NCBI GenBank assembly: GCA_973895155.1
Contig: OZ316896.1
Location: forward strand, 7,254,001-7,318,000
Origin: Marsupella aquatica
Lineage: Eukaryota; Marchantiophyta
Length of the DNA stretch: 64,000 nt
Reading direction: 5' to 3'
Both the position numbers and the translations under genes were made by a program. Within the stretch, counting starts at the first letter, position 1; each line of letters opens with the position of its first letter. This document shows positions 51,858 through 62,201 of this stretch, in pieces. The notes beneath the pieces are model-generated. The model was not told where the DNA came from, ran no database searches, and saw only the letters and a program-made list of their open reading frames with translations.

Positions 51858-54291
51858 TGATGTGGGCAATCTTCAAACAAGTTAATGCGACACACAAATA
51901 GCAAAATGACTCCTTCTGACTGAGTTATACCATGCACTTGCCATACAAACAATATTTTTCATACACAAGATCTGCGAACCAAGCCATGAGGCCAACTCTA
52001 TTCATCTCTTAGGCATGAGGAAACGTGAATATACACAAGGGTCACAGTATAACTAACCAAGAGCTTCTTTTACTACCTGATCCCAGCCCTGTTGGTGCAC
52101 TAAAAACTTGCTAAAGAAGAAGGCCTTCAACTCCCCACAGCCCAGGTACTTATCCTGGCAGTGGATCCTCCTAATTCTTTGCAGCGTAAGCCTAATCTAC
52201 CTAACTATAATCTACCTATGTACAGCGAGGCAGGAGCACAAGTGTTGCTCTTACCAGTGGATCCGCAATCCCACTACTCTAAGTGTCAGGGCCGCCTCCT
52301 GGTCCTAATCCTAATTCTAAACTTGGAGATCTGAGCCCACCCTGCCCACTCACGCCTCCTCCCTCCATGTCCGCCCTCCTTAAAAGGAGCGGCCCTCCAC
52401 CACCATCATGGTAGCGGTGGTTGATCCTCAATGGACGCCCCCAATGCTTCTTCCGTAGCCACTGCCGTAGGTCCGTCCTCTGACAAATTACTTGCCCCGG
52501 ACCGAGTGAACTCTCCATCGGCCTGAGTGGGTCCACCCTCGTCTTTGGTCTCAGCATCGGCCACGGCCTCTAATACGGCTACGGCCTCCTCGGCATGGTC
52601 TAGTGGAGGATCCGATACCCCGGCTTCATCACTGATTGTTCCGACCTTGGCCTTACCATCCCCGCCTTCTAGGGGTGGATCGATCGTGATCCTGCCTGAG
52701 GTTGGCGCTGGTTGTACCTCCTCTGTCACAACGGCTTGAGAAGCCGCATTACTCCCTGACCCAAAAGGTTTCCGCTTCTTCTTCTTCCCTATTTCGGCAG
52801 CTGGTCCCTTCCCCTTGCCACTTATCTCCTGCACCGGTGCGCGAGTGTTGCGGCTTGTCCTTTGGCCAGTACTACTCCTGGCAACTTGGTTGCCCCAATT
52901 GGACTTGATGAAGCCAAGCACTTAAATACTGCGGCTTGTTTCTTTAGCCTAGGTGGAGTGAGTAGAAGTCATCGGCATCAACCACTGTGGCCTTTGTTCC
53001 CAAGCCGCCTTGCGGATTTCTTCTATCATGGCTGGAGGGCTGCTTCATTTTTCTGCAAGCCACTTGATGTCCTTTGGCCATTCTCCCCCTGGTAAATCTT
53101 TCTCCCTATCCAGGGCTGCCCTCTCTTCCTCCCTGAGTCGCTCCTAAAACTCTTGTGCCATCTGTTTTATGCCGTCAAAGCTCGGGGGAGTGACATCTGG
53201 CAGGGGGGGACTCGGGGCTGTTCTGCTGGGTGGGGTCCCCTCGAACTACTCTTGGAAGCGTGGGGATGAAATGGCCACAAGTCCTTATTCCTGGGACATG
53301 ATGGTCCAACCCGTAACCGGAGTCATCATTGCCGTAGTCCTCCACCGCCTCCTCCACTGCTTGGACTATCGGCTCCCCCTACTGCTCCCCTGGTCTTGCC
53401 GTGAACACGGCCTCTTGCCGATCATAGCTAGCAAGTCCTAGTTCCTCCTCTGGCTTCCAGGTTGTCTTCTCCCTCTGTTTCCCCTGAACAGGAGCCTTAG
53501 GCTCCCTTCCCTCGGCTACAGGACTCGAGGCTCCTACATACATTCAAACCCCCCGGCTTGTGTTCCGGCCTCCTTCTTTCCTTGGCTTCGGTAAAGGGGT
53601 TTTTCTTCATGAGTCGGCTTAGGCCGACCTCTGAAGGAGTGTCTTGTACCTGTGCCGTTGCCGTTGCCATTCTCTTTTCCCTTCTCCAGCAATTTTAGCA
53701 AATTTTGCATGCCTGGTTGCTGCATCGGCAAGTCCTTTGTCTTCGGCCTAAACACCTGCTCGATTGTAGGACTATCAGGCTGGTTTGGTTTCTTTGTTGT
53801 CGGCCTCTATTCCGGAACCTCCTCTGGTGCCCTTGCCTGCAGTGGAAGTACCGAGGCAAAGATTTGACTTCGGGCATACCGGCACAATAGCGGCATGTGA
53901 TAGCCAAGCTGGGACACGCTTCCCATGCTGATTGCCTACTGTTCCTCCTTCAAGATCTTCTTCAGCTGGGTGAGGAGATACCCGTTGTAGTCCCGGCTTG
54001 GGTTTGGCCTTTCTGCTAGGTAGACCTATGCCTTGCCAATCTCTGGCCTCGGCAAGTTGCAGTGCATGGTTACCCACAAGAAATCGATGATCTCCCCTAT
54101 GTGCGGGTTGGTGCAAGTGTTCCGAAAGAAGTCATTCTTCATTGATGGCCCTGGGAACGATTGGAACTCCTTGTCTAGCAAGGTCTTCCGGGTATCTACT
54201 TTGGTCTTATTGCCCATCGGCAAGCCAAACACTTCGGCAATCACCCGGGGAGTGAGATAGAAATCCTTCCCATACACCCTTGTGGAATTGG
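51858..54291 (-). mobile_element. Gypsy-2 LTR fragment C
   Basis: Starts at GTTGATGTGGGCAATC, an internal LTR word, so about 360 bp of the LTR 3' end are missing. It runs into the LTR ORF and is interrupted at 54291 by Gypsy-2 copy D. The last five bases (ATTGG, 54287-54291) are the expected target duplication of D. Confidence 0.82.
52406..54291 (-). pseudogene. LTR-borne ORF remnant, copy C
   Basis: Frames 54291-54026, 54116-53775, 53755-53534, 53357-53175 and 52921-52406 match parts of the Gypsy-2 LTR ORF (IYGKDFYLTPKVIAEVFGLP-like, MFRPKTKDLPMQQPGM, tail GASIEDQPP). Most of the coiled coil is deleted (the linker jumps to the tail near 52945). Heavily decayed; the N-terminal part should lie beyond D, right of the window. 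Confidence 0.75.
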
Positions 54292-57200
54292 TGTGGTGCG
54301 TCCCATGGCTCCCTAAACCCAAGAAACCCCCCAGCTCAAGCCGATTCCCGCAGGTTTCGTGCTTGGCGAGGCCGTTTCCGCGGCTTAGCGGCATGGGACG
54401 CTGCTAACCTTCTACTACTACTATTAACATTTTACACACATATACTGGACAGATCCTTCATCGGGTCATGAGATACGTAGCCGGCCTAATATAGGCCTTC
54501 CCCTGTCTTCCCCTGTCTTCCCCTCCGTCTTGTTAGGTATGTTAGGATTCCGCCGCCGGAATGATCCCCAATAGGCTTGGTTAAGCCGCTAAGACCTCTC
54601 TCAGCTCGACACATCCAACTCTCACTCCCCTGCTTACTTTCCTTCCTTCTGTTGATGTGGGCACTCTTCACACAAGTTAATGCGACACACAAATAGCAAA
54701 ATGACTCATTCTGACTGAGTCATACCATGCACTTGCCATACAAACAGTACATCTCATACACAAGTTCTGCGAACTAAGCCGTGAGGCCAACTCTATTCAG
54801 CTCTTAGGCATGAGGAAACATGAATATACACAAGGGTCACTGTATGACTAACCGAGAGCTTCTCGTACTACTTGATCCCAGCCCGGCTGGTGCAAACTAA
54901 AAACTTGCTAAAGAAGAGGCCCTGAGCTCCCCGCTGCCCAGGTACTTATCCTGGTAGTGGATCCGCCCTTCTTTGCATCGTAAGCCTAATCTACTTAACA
55001 GTAATCTACTTGCCCGAATCTACCTATGTACAGCAAGGCAGGAGCACAAGTGTTGCTCCTACCAGTGGGACCGCAATCCCACTAAGCTAAGTGTCAGGGC
55101 CGCTCCTGGTTCTGATCCTAATCCTAAACGTGGAGATCCGTGCCCGCCCTGCCCACTCACGCCTCCTCCCTCCACGTCCGCCCTCCCTAAAAGGAACGGC
55201 GCCCTTGCACCGTCACGACACCGGTGGTGGATCCTCAACGGACGCCCCCAATACTTCCTCCTCAGCCACTGCCGTTGGCCCGCCTACTGACAGATTACCT
55301 GCCCTTGACCGAGTCAACTCTCCATCGGCCTGACTGGGTCCACCTTCGGCTTCAGCCTCGACACCGGCCTCGGCAATACCCACGGCTTCGGCCTCAGCCA
55401 CTCCCACGGCTTAGGCTTCAGCCACTCCCACGGCTTCGGCTTCCCCTTCCCCTAGGGTAGTTGGATCCTTAGCCGTGACCCTGTCTGGGGTCGGTGCTGG
55501 GTCTACCTCCTTGATCACCACGGCCTGTGAAGTCGTATTACTCCTTGACCCTGAAGGTTTCCGCTTCTTCTTCGTTGGTGGCTCGGCAGCTGGTCCCTTC
55601 CCCTTCCCACTTACCTCCGGCACTGGTGCAGGTGGCGCGGCTTGTCCTTCGGCAATTACCACCCCTGGTAACTGGTTTGTCCCAACAGGAGATGGACCTG
55701 CTGCAGCTAAGCATTTAAATACTACGGCTTGTTTCTTCAGCCGCTCTGTTTGGTTGTCGGCCCGCCGCTGTAGGTTCTCCATCTTCCTCGTGATTTCCTC
55801 CAACTCCTCTTGGGTTTCATCCAGGTCCTTACGTGCCCCCTCCAACTCGTTTTTGGCCTCCTCCTGCTCCCTGTGGGCTTCCTCCAATTCCTTCTTCAAG
55901 GTAGCCCTCTCCTCCTGGGTTGCTCTTAGCTCCTTGTCGAGCTCTGCAATGATGACAGACTCCATCTGGTTCATCTTGGCGTAAGTCTGTTCGAGCATCT
56001 CGTCCTTCTCCCTTAGGTCGGCCTTGAAGCTGGCCGTCAGGGACGCAAGCTCCTGCTGCAGCGCCATAATCCCTTGATAGGATTTCCCTAACTCGACCTC
56101 CTTCTGCTCAAGGGCTCCGCGGATTTTCTCGAGCTCCCCTTTCAACGCCCATTCCTTTCTTTGGGTCTCCGCCATGGCCCGGCTGTTGGCTGTTATGTGG
56201 GCCTCCTCTGTATTCTTCAGCTCTTGCTTCCACTTTTCCCTTTCTTTGATCGTGTCGGCCAACTCTTCCTGCGTCTGAGTCAGTTTATCCTTGATATTCT
56301 GATTATCAGCCTGCGCGGCGTCCAACTGCCCCTGCATGATGTTCAGCTCATGTCGTTTAATCCGCAGTTCATCTTGGGCTTTCTTGGCCGCCCTTAGATC
56401 TTCAATCTCGGCTTCCATCCTCCTAAGCCGCCGAATGACCTCGTCCTTCTTGCTTCTCTCTAAAGCCACCGCTTCTTCTAATTGGTGCTTCTCCAACTGC
56501 TCCCTATGGAAAAAGGGTCCTACCTCCAACTCCTCTCCAAAGATGCCGAGCGCAAGTTCCCCACACATCTCACCATACTCCATGGCTCTATTCTTAGCGT
56601 AGGTGAAGTAGAAGTGATCGGCATCGCCCATCGTGGCCTCTGCTCCCAAGCCATCCTGCGGATCTCTTCAATCGTGGCTAGAGGTTTGCTTCCTTTTTCG
56701 GCTAGCCGCCTGATGTCCTCCGGCCAATCTCCTCCTGGTAAATCCTTTTCCTTAGCCAGGGCGGCCTCTTCCTCCTGCTTGATTCGCTCCTGAAATTCCT
56801 GCACCGTCTGTTTTATGCCGTCGAAGCTCGGGGGAGCAACATCTGGTGGGGGAGACTCAGGGCTACTCTGCTGGTTGGGGTCCCCTCGTACTACCCTTGG
56901 AAGTGTGGGGACAAACCGGCCACAGGTCCTTACTCCTGGAACGTGATGGTCCGACCCATAGCCGGAATTATCATGGCTGCAGTCCTCCACTGCCTCCTCT
57001 ACCTCTTGGACGTCCGGCTTCTCCCTCTCCTCTTCGTTGGTAGGAGCTTCAGGCAATTCTGCCTCAGATTCGGAGCTTGAGGTTCCCACGTACATTCGAA
57101 CACCTGGCTTGGATTCCGGCCTGATTCTCTCCTTGTCTCCAGCAAAGGGGTTTTCTCTTGTGAGCCGGTGTAGGCCTACCTCTGTAGTAGTGTCCTGCAT

Positions 57201-58946
57201 TGTTGCCGTTGCCGTTGTTGTTGCCGATGCCGATTTCTTTTCTTTCTCCAGTAGTTTCAGCAGACTCTGCATGCCTGGTTGCTGCATCGGCAAGTCTTCC
57301 TTCCTGGGCCTAAACACCTGCTCGATCGTAGGACTACAGGTGGTTGAGGCTTCTCAGCCAACGGCCTCGGCGTTGGAGCTTCCTCGGGTGCCCTTACCTG
57401 CAGGGGAAGTACCGGGGCAAAAGTCTGACCTCTGGCATACCGGCACAACAGCGGCATGTGATAGCCAAGCCGCGACACGCTCCCCATGCCGATTACCTGC
57501 TGCTCCTCCTTTAAGATCTTCTTCAATTGGTTGAGGAGGTACCCGTTGTAGTCCCGGCTTGGGTCTGGCCTTTCTGCCAGATAGACCTGTGCTTTGCCGA
57601 TCTCTGCCCTCGGCAAGTTACAATGCATGGTCACCCGCAAGAAGTCGATCATCTCTCCTATGTGCGGGTTGGTGCAGGTGTTCCGGAAGAAGCCATTCTT
57701 CGTTGATGGCCCGGGGAACGACCGGAACTCCTTGTCAGGCAAGGTCTTCCTGGTATCAACTTTGGTCTTATTGCCCATCGGCAAGCCAAACACTTCGGCA
57801 ATCACCTTGGGAGTAAGATAGAAATCCTTCCCATATATCCTCGTGCAATTGGTCTCGGGTTCCCATGACCCCACGAATTCTAATAGGTCTGACTCCGGTA
57901 CCTCCGGCTTCAGCCATGGTAATCTTACAAAGGCCTCCAAGCCGGATCCGGCCATGAAGCCTTGGTACTTCTTGGTCTGCATGGCCGTAAAGCATGCATC
58001 CTCCTCCCGTGCAAAATGTAGTTGCACCTCCACCGGTAGGGTTGCCGCCCAGCCCTTCCAGGTGTCATCCCTGGTTGGAATGGCCTTGATGGGATCGACC
58101 TCCTCCTCTTCGGCTTCTCCCTGCCTCCTGCTCTGCTGCTCGGCTGGCTTCTTTGGTGCCGCCGACCTCGTTCTTTTTGCCGGGGTGGCTTCATCGTTGA
58201 CGGCTCCCTTCCTCTTCATCTCTGCTGCCGTGGAGGTTTCTCCTAGCACCGTTGTCCGGGTCCACCTTTCCGTGCTACCCTTTAATTCCCAGTGTATGTC
58301 GTTGTAGTTCTTGATGGCCTCTCGGATGCCGACGACGCTGTCTTTGCAAAATAGAAGATCGTCGAGTTGATTGGAAGTAGGCGTCCACAGGAACTCGTCC
58401 TTGATGAGTTCGCCTCCTAAGAAAGCCGTCTTCTGCAGCTCCCACAATCGAGCGAGCTCCAGCCGTTCTCGAGCTGCCCTTTCTGACTCCTCGTCCTCGT
58501 AAGTCTTGATGTACTCAGTTGCCCGTTCGAACAGGCATCCCCAGAAATGTGCCGCTTGATTGACGTTGCTCATACCCTCCTTAGGTTGATCGTCGGTATC
58601 TACTCTCTCCCCGAGTGCTTGCCTAAGCAGCTGACAGTAGTTGGCCTCCCGTAGTCGTCTGCCTAGTTCGTGCTCGCAAATGAGCCACCATCTCCTGCAA
58701 GCGCTCCTTACCCCTCTCCTCTGCCGGTCCTTCTTCCCGTTGATCCTTCCTAGCCGCCGACGCTTAACGCGCCCTAACCCTAATCGGGTTTTCACCCTCA
58801 GCCTTACCTCCGGCCTCTGCCCGGGTTCCATGGTTGCCCCTAATTGTTTATATTTTCCTTGTTTTGTCACTATACTAAGGTGTTCCTAGGGTGCCTTCCT
58901 GCTTTACCCACTTAACCGGCCGAGTGATTCCTGTCTAGGCATCACA
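54292..58946 (-). mobile_element. Gypsy-2 copy D 3' LTR (4655 bp)
   Basis: Termini TGTGGTGCGTCCC (54292) and GGCATCACA (58946), that is TGTGATGCC...GCACCACA on the minus strand, identical in form to solo LTR A. Preceded in the element sense by a polypurine tract at 58947. The 5' LTR lies beyond the window. Much longer than typical plant Gypsy LTRs and carries a long ORF. Confidence 0.9.
55213..58870 (-). pseudogene. LTR-borne ORF (mobile-domain-like + coiled coil), copy D
   Basis: Frames 58870-57257, 57317-56520, 56649-55411 and 55407-55213 cover the same protein as copy A: basic N-terminus (VRLRVKTRLGLGRVKRRR), globular domain (SGLEAFVRLPW, YLTPKVIAEVFGLP), linker, long coiled coil and Ala/Glu tail ending VEDPPPVS. 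Lesions relative to A: a 1-bp loss near 57335, a short deletion near 56610 and a TAG-type stop at 55411 (TAG vs Glu context). A and D have different lesions, so the ancestral frame was longer and probably functional, about 1,150-1,250 codons. It starts at MTKQGK (58870) or MEPGQRPE (58831), 80-115 bp inside the LTR, in the U3 part and in the sense of transcription. Confidence 0.72.
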
Positions 58947-61900
58947 TAGCTCCCCACTTAATTGTGAAGCGTCCTCGCGAACAACTTCATCTTCGTCCAT
59001 ATAGTATTTCTTGAGGCGGTCATAATGGATGCGAACTGGATATACCTCTCCCGTAATGTTGGCCAATTGTACGGAGCCATTGGGGAACATCATGGTTACT
59101 CTAAAGGGTCCTAACCAGCGAGTGTAAAGCTTTCCTGGAAACCTACTATACCTACTGTCATAAAGTAGCACAAGATCACCGGTATGAATACTAACTACTT
59201 TTAACCTTTTATCATACTGCTGCTTCATGATATTCTGTCTATATTCTACTCTCTCGGCTGAAATCATTCTCGCTTCCTCTAAAGCTTCTAACCTATATTC
59301 TCGCTCCTTTAGGCTCTCCTCCGCTGAGGCTCTTTCCTCAATTGTAACTTGAAATGTCGGTATCTCAAGTTGCATGGGTACCAGGGCTTCTTGTCCAAAG
59401 GTTAAGAAGAAGGGTGTATGACCGGTAGTGGATTTATAGGCCAGATTGTAAGCAAAAACAGCAGCAAACAATTTATCATCCCAATCGAGTTTGTTCTGAG
59501 CTACTGTTTTGTTCAATATCTTTCCTATGATTCCGTTTGCTCGTTCTGTCAACCCGTTTGCCTTTGGATGGTAGGGAGTAGTAGGCCTATGTTTAACTAA
59601 ATACTGCTCATTTAAACGACTAATTATATCATTCAAAAAATGGGTTCCTCTATCACTAACTAATTCTAGGGGTGCTCCATACCTGGTGAAGATCTGCTCA
59701 TACATGAATCTAGCCGTAGTAATTGCATCATCCTTCGTTGTTGGTCTGGCCTCTACCCATTTAGTTGCATAATCCGTAGCCAGGATTATGTACTTGTTCC
59801 GTCGAGGGTGGGTCAGTGGTTTCAGAGGTCCAATGTAATCAATACCCCACTTCTCGAATGGTGCCAGAGGTAGAATAGGGTGCAGTGGATGCCTGGTGGA
59901 CGCCCTTGGTCCTCCCGCTCGTTGACAAGGATCGCATTGTTTGATAAACTGATAGACATCCTTGTGCAAGGTGGGCCACCAGTAACCGGCATTTAATATC
60001 TTCTTAGACGTGGTTACTGGGGCAAAATGTCCTCCGGCCTCCTCTCCATGCATGGCCCGTAGGACTCGTTTTACCTCTCTCTTTTCCAAACACCTTTGAA
60101 TCGTGCCGTTGATTCCATGCTTGTGCAGTATGCCTTTAATGCACTGATACTGTCTGACCTTCCGCACAAAGACTGCGGCTTGCTCTCGGCTTAATCCTGG
60201 CTGTAATCTGGAAGTGCTGAGAAATTGTAAAATCTCAGGGTACCATGTACCAGCTATTTCCACAACGAATAGCTCCTCGTCGGGGAATCGATCATCGATG
60301 CAATCCGTGGCAGGTTTACCTGTGATCCTTGAAAAGAAGTCGGCATTGGCATGTAACTTTCCCGGCTTGATCCTCAGCTCATAGTCAAACTCCTGTAATA
60401 GCAAAATCCATCTTGCTACTCTGCCTGTAAGGTCCGGCTTATTGACTAGGTACTTCAAACTTTCATGATCAGTATGAAAGATTACCTTGTACCCTAGTAA
60501 ATAATGCCTAAACTTTTTACAAGAATAAATGACTCCTAATGCTTCTCTTTCCGTGGTAGAGTAGTTCCGTTCGGCATCGGCAAGCTGACGGCTTGCGAAG
60601 TATATGGGATGGTCCCTTCCTTTCTCATCCAACTGACTTAGTACTGAGCCAATACAGAAGCCCGAGACATCTACAAAAACATGAAAATCTTTGTTCCAGT
60701 CCGGTGCTATCATGACTGGGGCCTCTACTAACATCTGCTTCAATTCTACCACCGCTGTGACTCGTTCGGGTGTGGGTTCGAAGTCTGCTCCTGCCTTGAG
60801 CATATTGGTTAATGGTAAAGCTAGCTTGGCAAAATCCTTGATGAACCGGCGATAGTAACCAATGCATCCCAAGAAGGATCTTACATCCTTTATGTTCTTA
60901 GGTTGCATGATATCTAGCCATACTGCTAGCTTACCTTTGTCAATCTCAATGCCCTTCCTTGATACCTTGTGACCTAGTAGCACCCCCTCGGTTACTGCAA
61001 AAAAACATTTATCTGGGTGTAACTTGAGACCCACCTCCCTACATCTCATGAAGGTTTTCCTGAGGTATTTAGCATGTTTCGATGCCTTCTCGAATACTGC
61101 AAAGTCATCAATGAAGATTTCCATGAACTTTCTCAAGTAATCATGAAAAATGTTCACCATTAATCGTTGGAACATAGCTGGTGCGTTGCAGAGTCCAAAC
61201 GGCATACGATTGAAGACATAGATCCCCCATTCCGTGATGAAGGCCGTCTTGATTTGGTCTTCCTGCCGAATCCTGATTTGGTTATAACCAGAGTATCCAT
61301 CCATGAATGAATATAGTTCATGACTGGCTACCATGTCTAGTACCATATCAGTAAACGGTAAAGGAAAATGGTCTTTTAATGTTGCTTCATTCAGCTTCCT
61401 GTAATCCTGACAAACCCGGATCTTGGGTTTACCATCGGGTCCAGCTTTCTTGGGAACTATCACAATTGGAGACACCCAGTCTGAATGCAGGACTGGAGTG
61501 ATGAATCCAGCTTCCACTAGTTTGTCGATTTCTGTTTTGACCAGCAGGGAATACTTCGGGTTCATCCTTCGAATTGGTTGTCGAAATGATTTGGCTCCTA
61601 ACATGAGATCAATTCGATGTTCCCCTAGTGTTGGATCTACTCCCTTTAGATCTTGGTGACTCCATGCAAACACATCCTGAAATTCAATCAATAAGTCACT
61701 GATCTCTTTCTCGAGCTCAGGCGCTAGGTTTCTCCCTAAGTTCAGTTCTCTTCCCTCTCCTAAGTCGAGCTTCCGATATTGCCGTGCTTGGATCATATTA
61801 ATCTGCTTCTTCAAATTCGGGTCCAGTTCGGCTTCCAGTCTCTCTAATCTCATACCTCCATAAACTGGGATCTCGGCTGGACTAGCCGAGTCGGTCCCTT

Positions 61901-62201
61901 CCTTGGTGTCCATAGATTGTCCCCTTACCGGTCTATTCAGTTTTGAATTAGTGGCCGGCTCCCCTTCCTGCCTTGGCTCTGGATCGTGTCTGTCCATCTC
62001 ATCCACCTCTTGCTCCTGCGAGTTAGGCCGTTGTGCTCTCTCGGCTTCTAATAGGGCCTCAATTTGTTCTGCCCTCGTAATCGGCTTGTATGCCGATCCC
62101 TTGGTATTTAATTCCTTGCCGATGATCGATGGCGTTGTGGACCCCGTCGGCTCTGCCACAACGCCTGCAGAAAATCCATTGTCCCTGCTACTGCTCCCCA
62201 C
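58935..62201 (-). CDS. pol: Gypsy-2 pol (RT, RNase H, integrase)
   Basis: 1088 aa, uninterrupted. RT with MDGYSGYNQIRI, MPFGLCNAPAMFQ and active site FIDDFAVF; RNase H with FVDVSG, TEREALG, HTDHESL; integrase with HHCC (HGEEAGGHF ... CDPCQRAGG), WGIDYIGP, SDRGTHF and GLTERANG. Closely related in sequence to Gypsy-1 pol. No chromodomain. The frame is shifted by -1 from gag and overlaps it at 62108-62201. The last codons (Cys-Asp-Ala-stop, TGTGATGCCTAG) are the first 12 bases of the LTR, so the coding sequence runs through the polypurine tract into the LTR. Confidence 0.93.
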   Translation of the reverse strand: MGSSSRDNGFSAGVVAEPTGSTTPSIIGKELNTKGSAYKPITRAEQIEALLEAERAQRPNSQEQEVDEMDRHDPEPRQEGEPATNSKLNRPVRGQSMDTKEGTDSASPAEIPVYGGMRLERLEAELDPNLKKQINMIQARQYRKLDLGEGRELNLGRNLAPELEKEISDLLIEFQDVFAWSHQDLKGVDPTLGEHRIDLMLGAKSFRQPIRRMNPKYSLLVKTEIDKLVEAGFITPVLHSDWVSPIVIVPKKAGPDGKPKIRVCQDYRKLNEATLKDHFPLPFTDMVLDMVASHELYSFMDGYSGYNQIRIRQEDQIKTAFITEWGIYVFNRMPFGLCNAPAMFQRLMVNIFHDYLRKFMEIFIDDFAVFEKASKHAKYLRKTFMRCREVGLKLHPDKCFFAVTEGVLLGHKVSRKGIEIDKGKLAVWLDIMQPKNIKDVRSFLGCIGYYRRFIKDFAKLALPLTNMLKAGADFEPTPERVTAVVELKQMLVEAPVMIAPDWNKDFHVFVDVSGFCIGSVLSQLDEKGRDHPIYFASRQLADAERNYSTTEREALGVIYSCKKFRHYLLGYKVIFHTDHESLKYLVNKPDLTGRVARWILLLQEFDYELRIKPGKLHANADFFSRITGKPATDCIDDRFPDEELFVVEIAGTWYPEILQFLSTSRLQPGLSREQAAVFVRKVRQYQCIKGILHKHGINGTIQRCLEKREVKRVLRAMHGEEAGGHFAPVTTSKKILNAGYWWPTLHKDVYQFIKQCDPCQRAGGPRASTRHPLHPILPLAPFEKWGIDYIGPLKPLTHPRRNKYIILATDYATKWVEARPTTKDDAITTARFMYEQIFTRYGAPLELVSDRGTHFLNDIISRLNEQYLVKHRPTTPYHPKANGLTERANGIIGKILNKTVAQNKLDWDDKLFAAVFAYNLAYKSTTGHTPFFLTFGQEALVPMQLEIPTFQVTIEERASAEESLKEREYRLEALEEARMISAERVEYRQNIMKQQYDKRLKVVSIHTGDLVLLYDSRYSRFPGKLYTRWLGPFRVTMMFPNGSVQLANITGEVYPVRIHYDRLKKYYMDEDEVVREDASQLSGELCDA
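58947..58961 (-). other. Polypurine tract of Gypsy-2 copy D
   Basis: Minus strand AAGTGGGGAGCTA directly before the LTR start TGTGATGCC. It lies within the pol reading frame (Ser-Gly-Glu-Leu codons). Homologous to the Gypsy-1 tract. Confidence 0.85.

Noticed and set aside
55213-58870. Envelope-like or antisense accessory gene between pol and the 3' LTR
   Set aside because: Polypurine tract position and the solo LTR with its target duplication place the ORF inside the LTR; it also shows no signal peptide or transmembrane segment.
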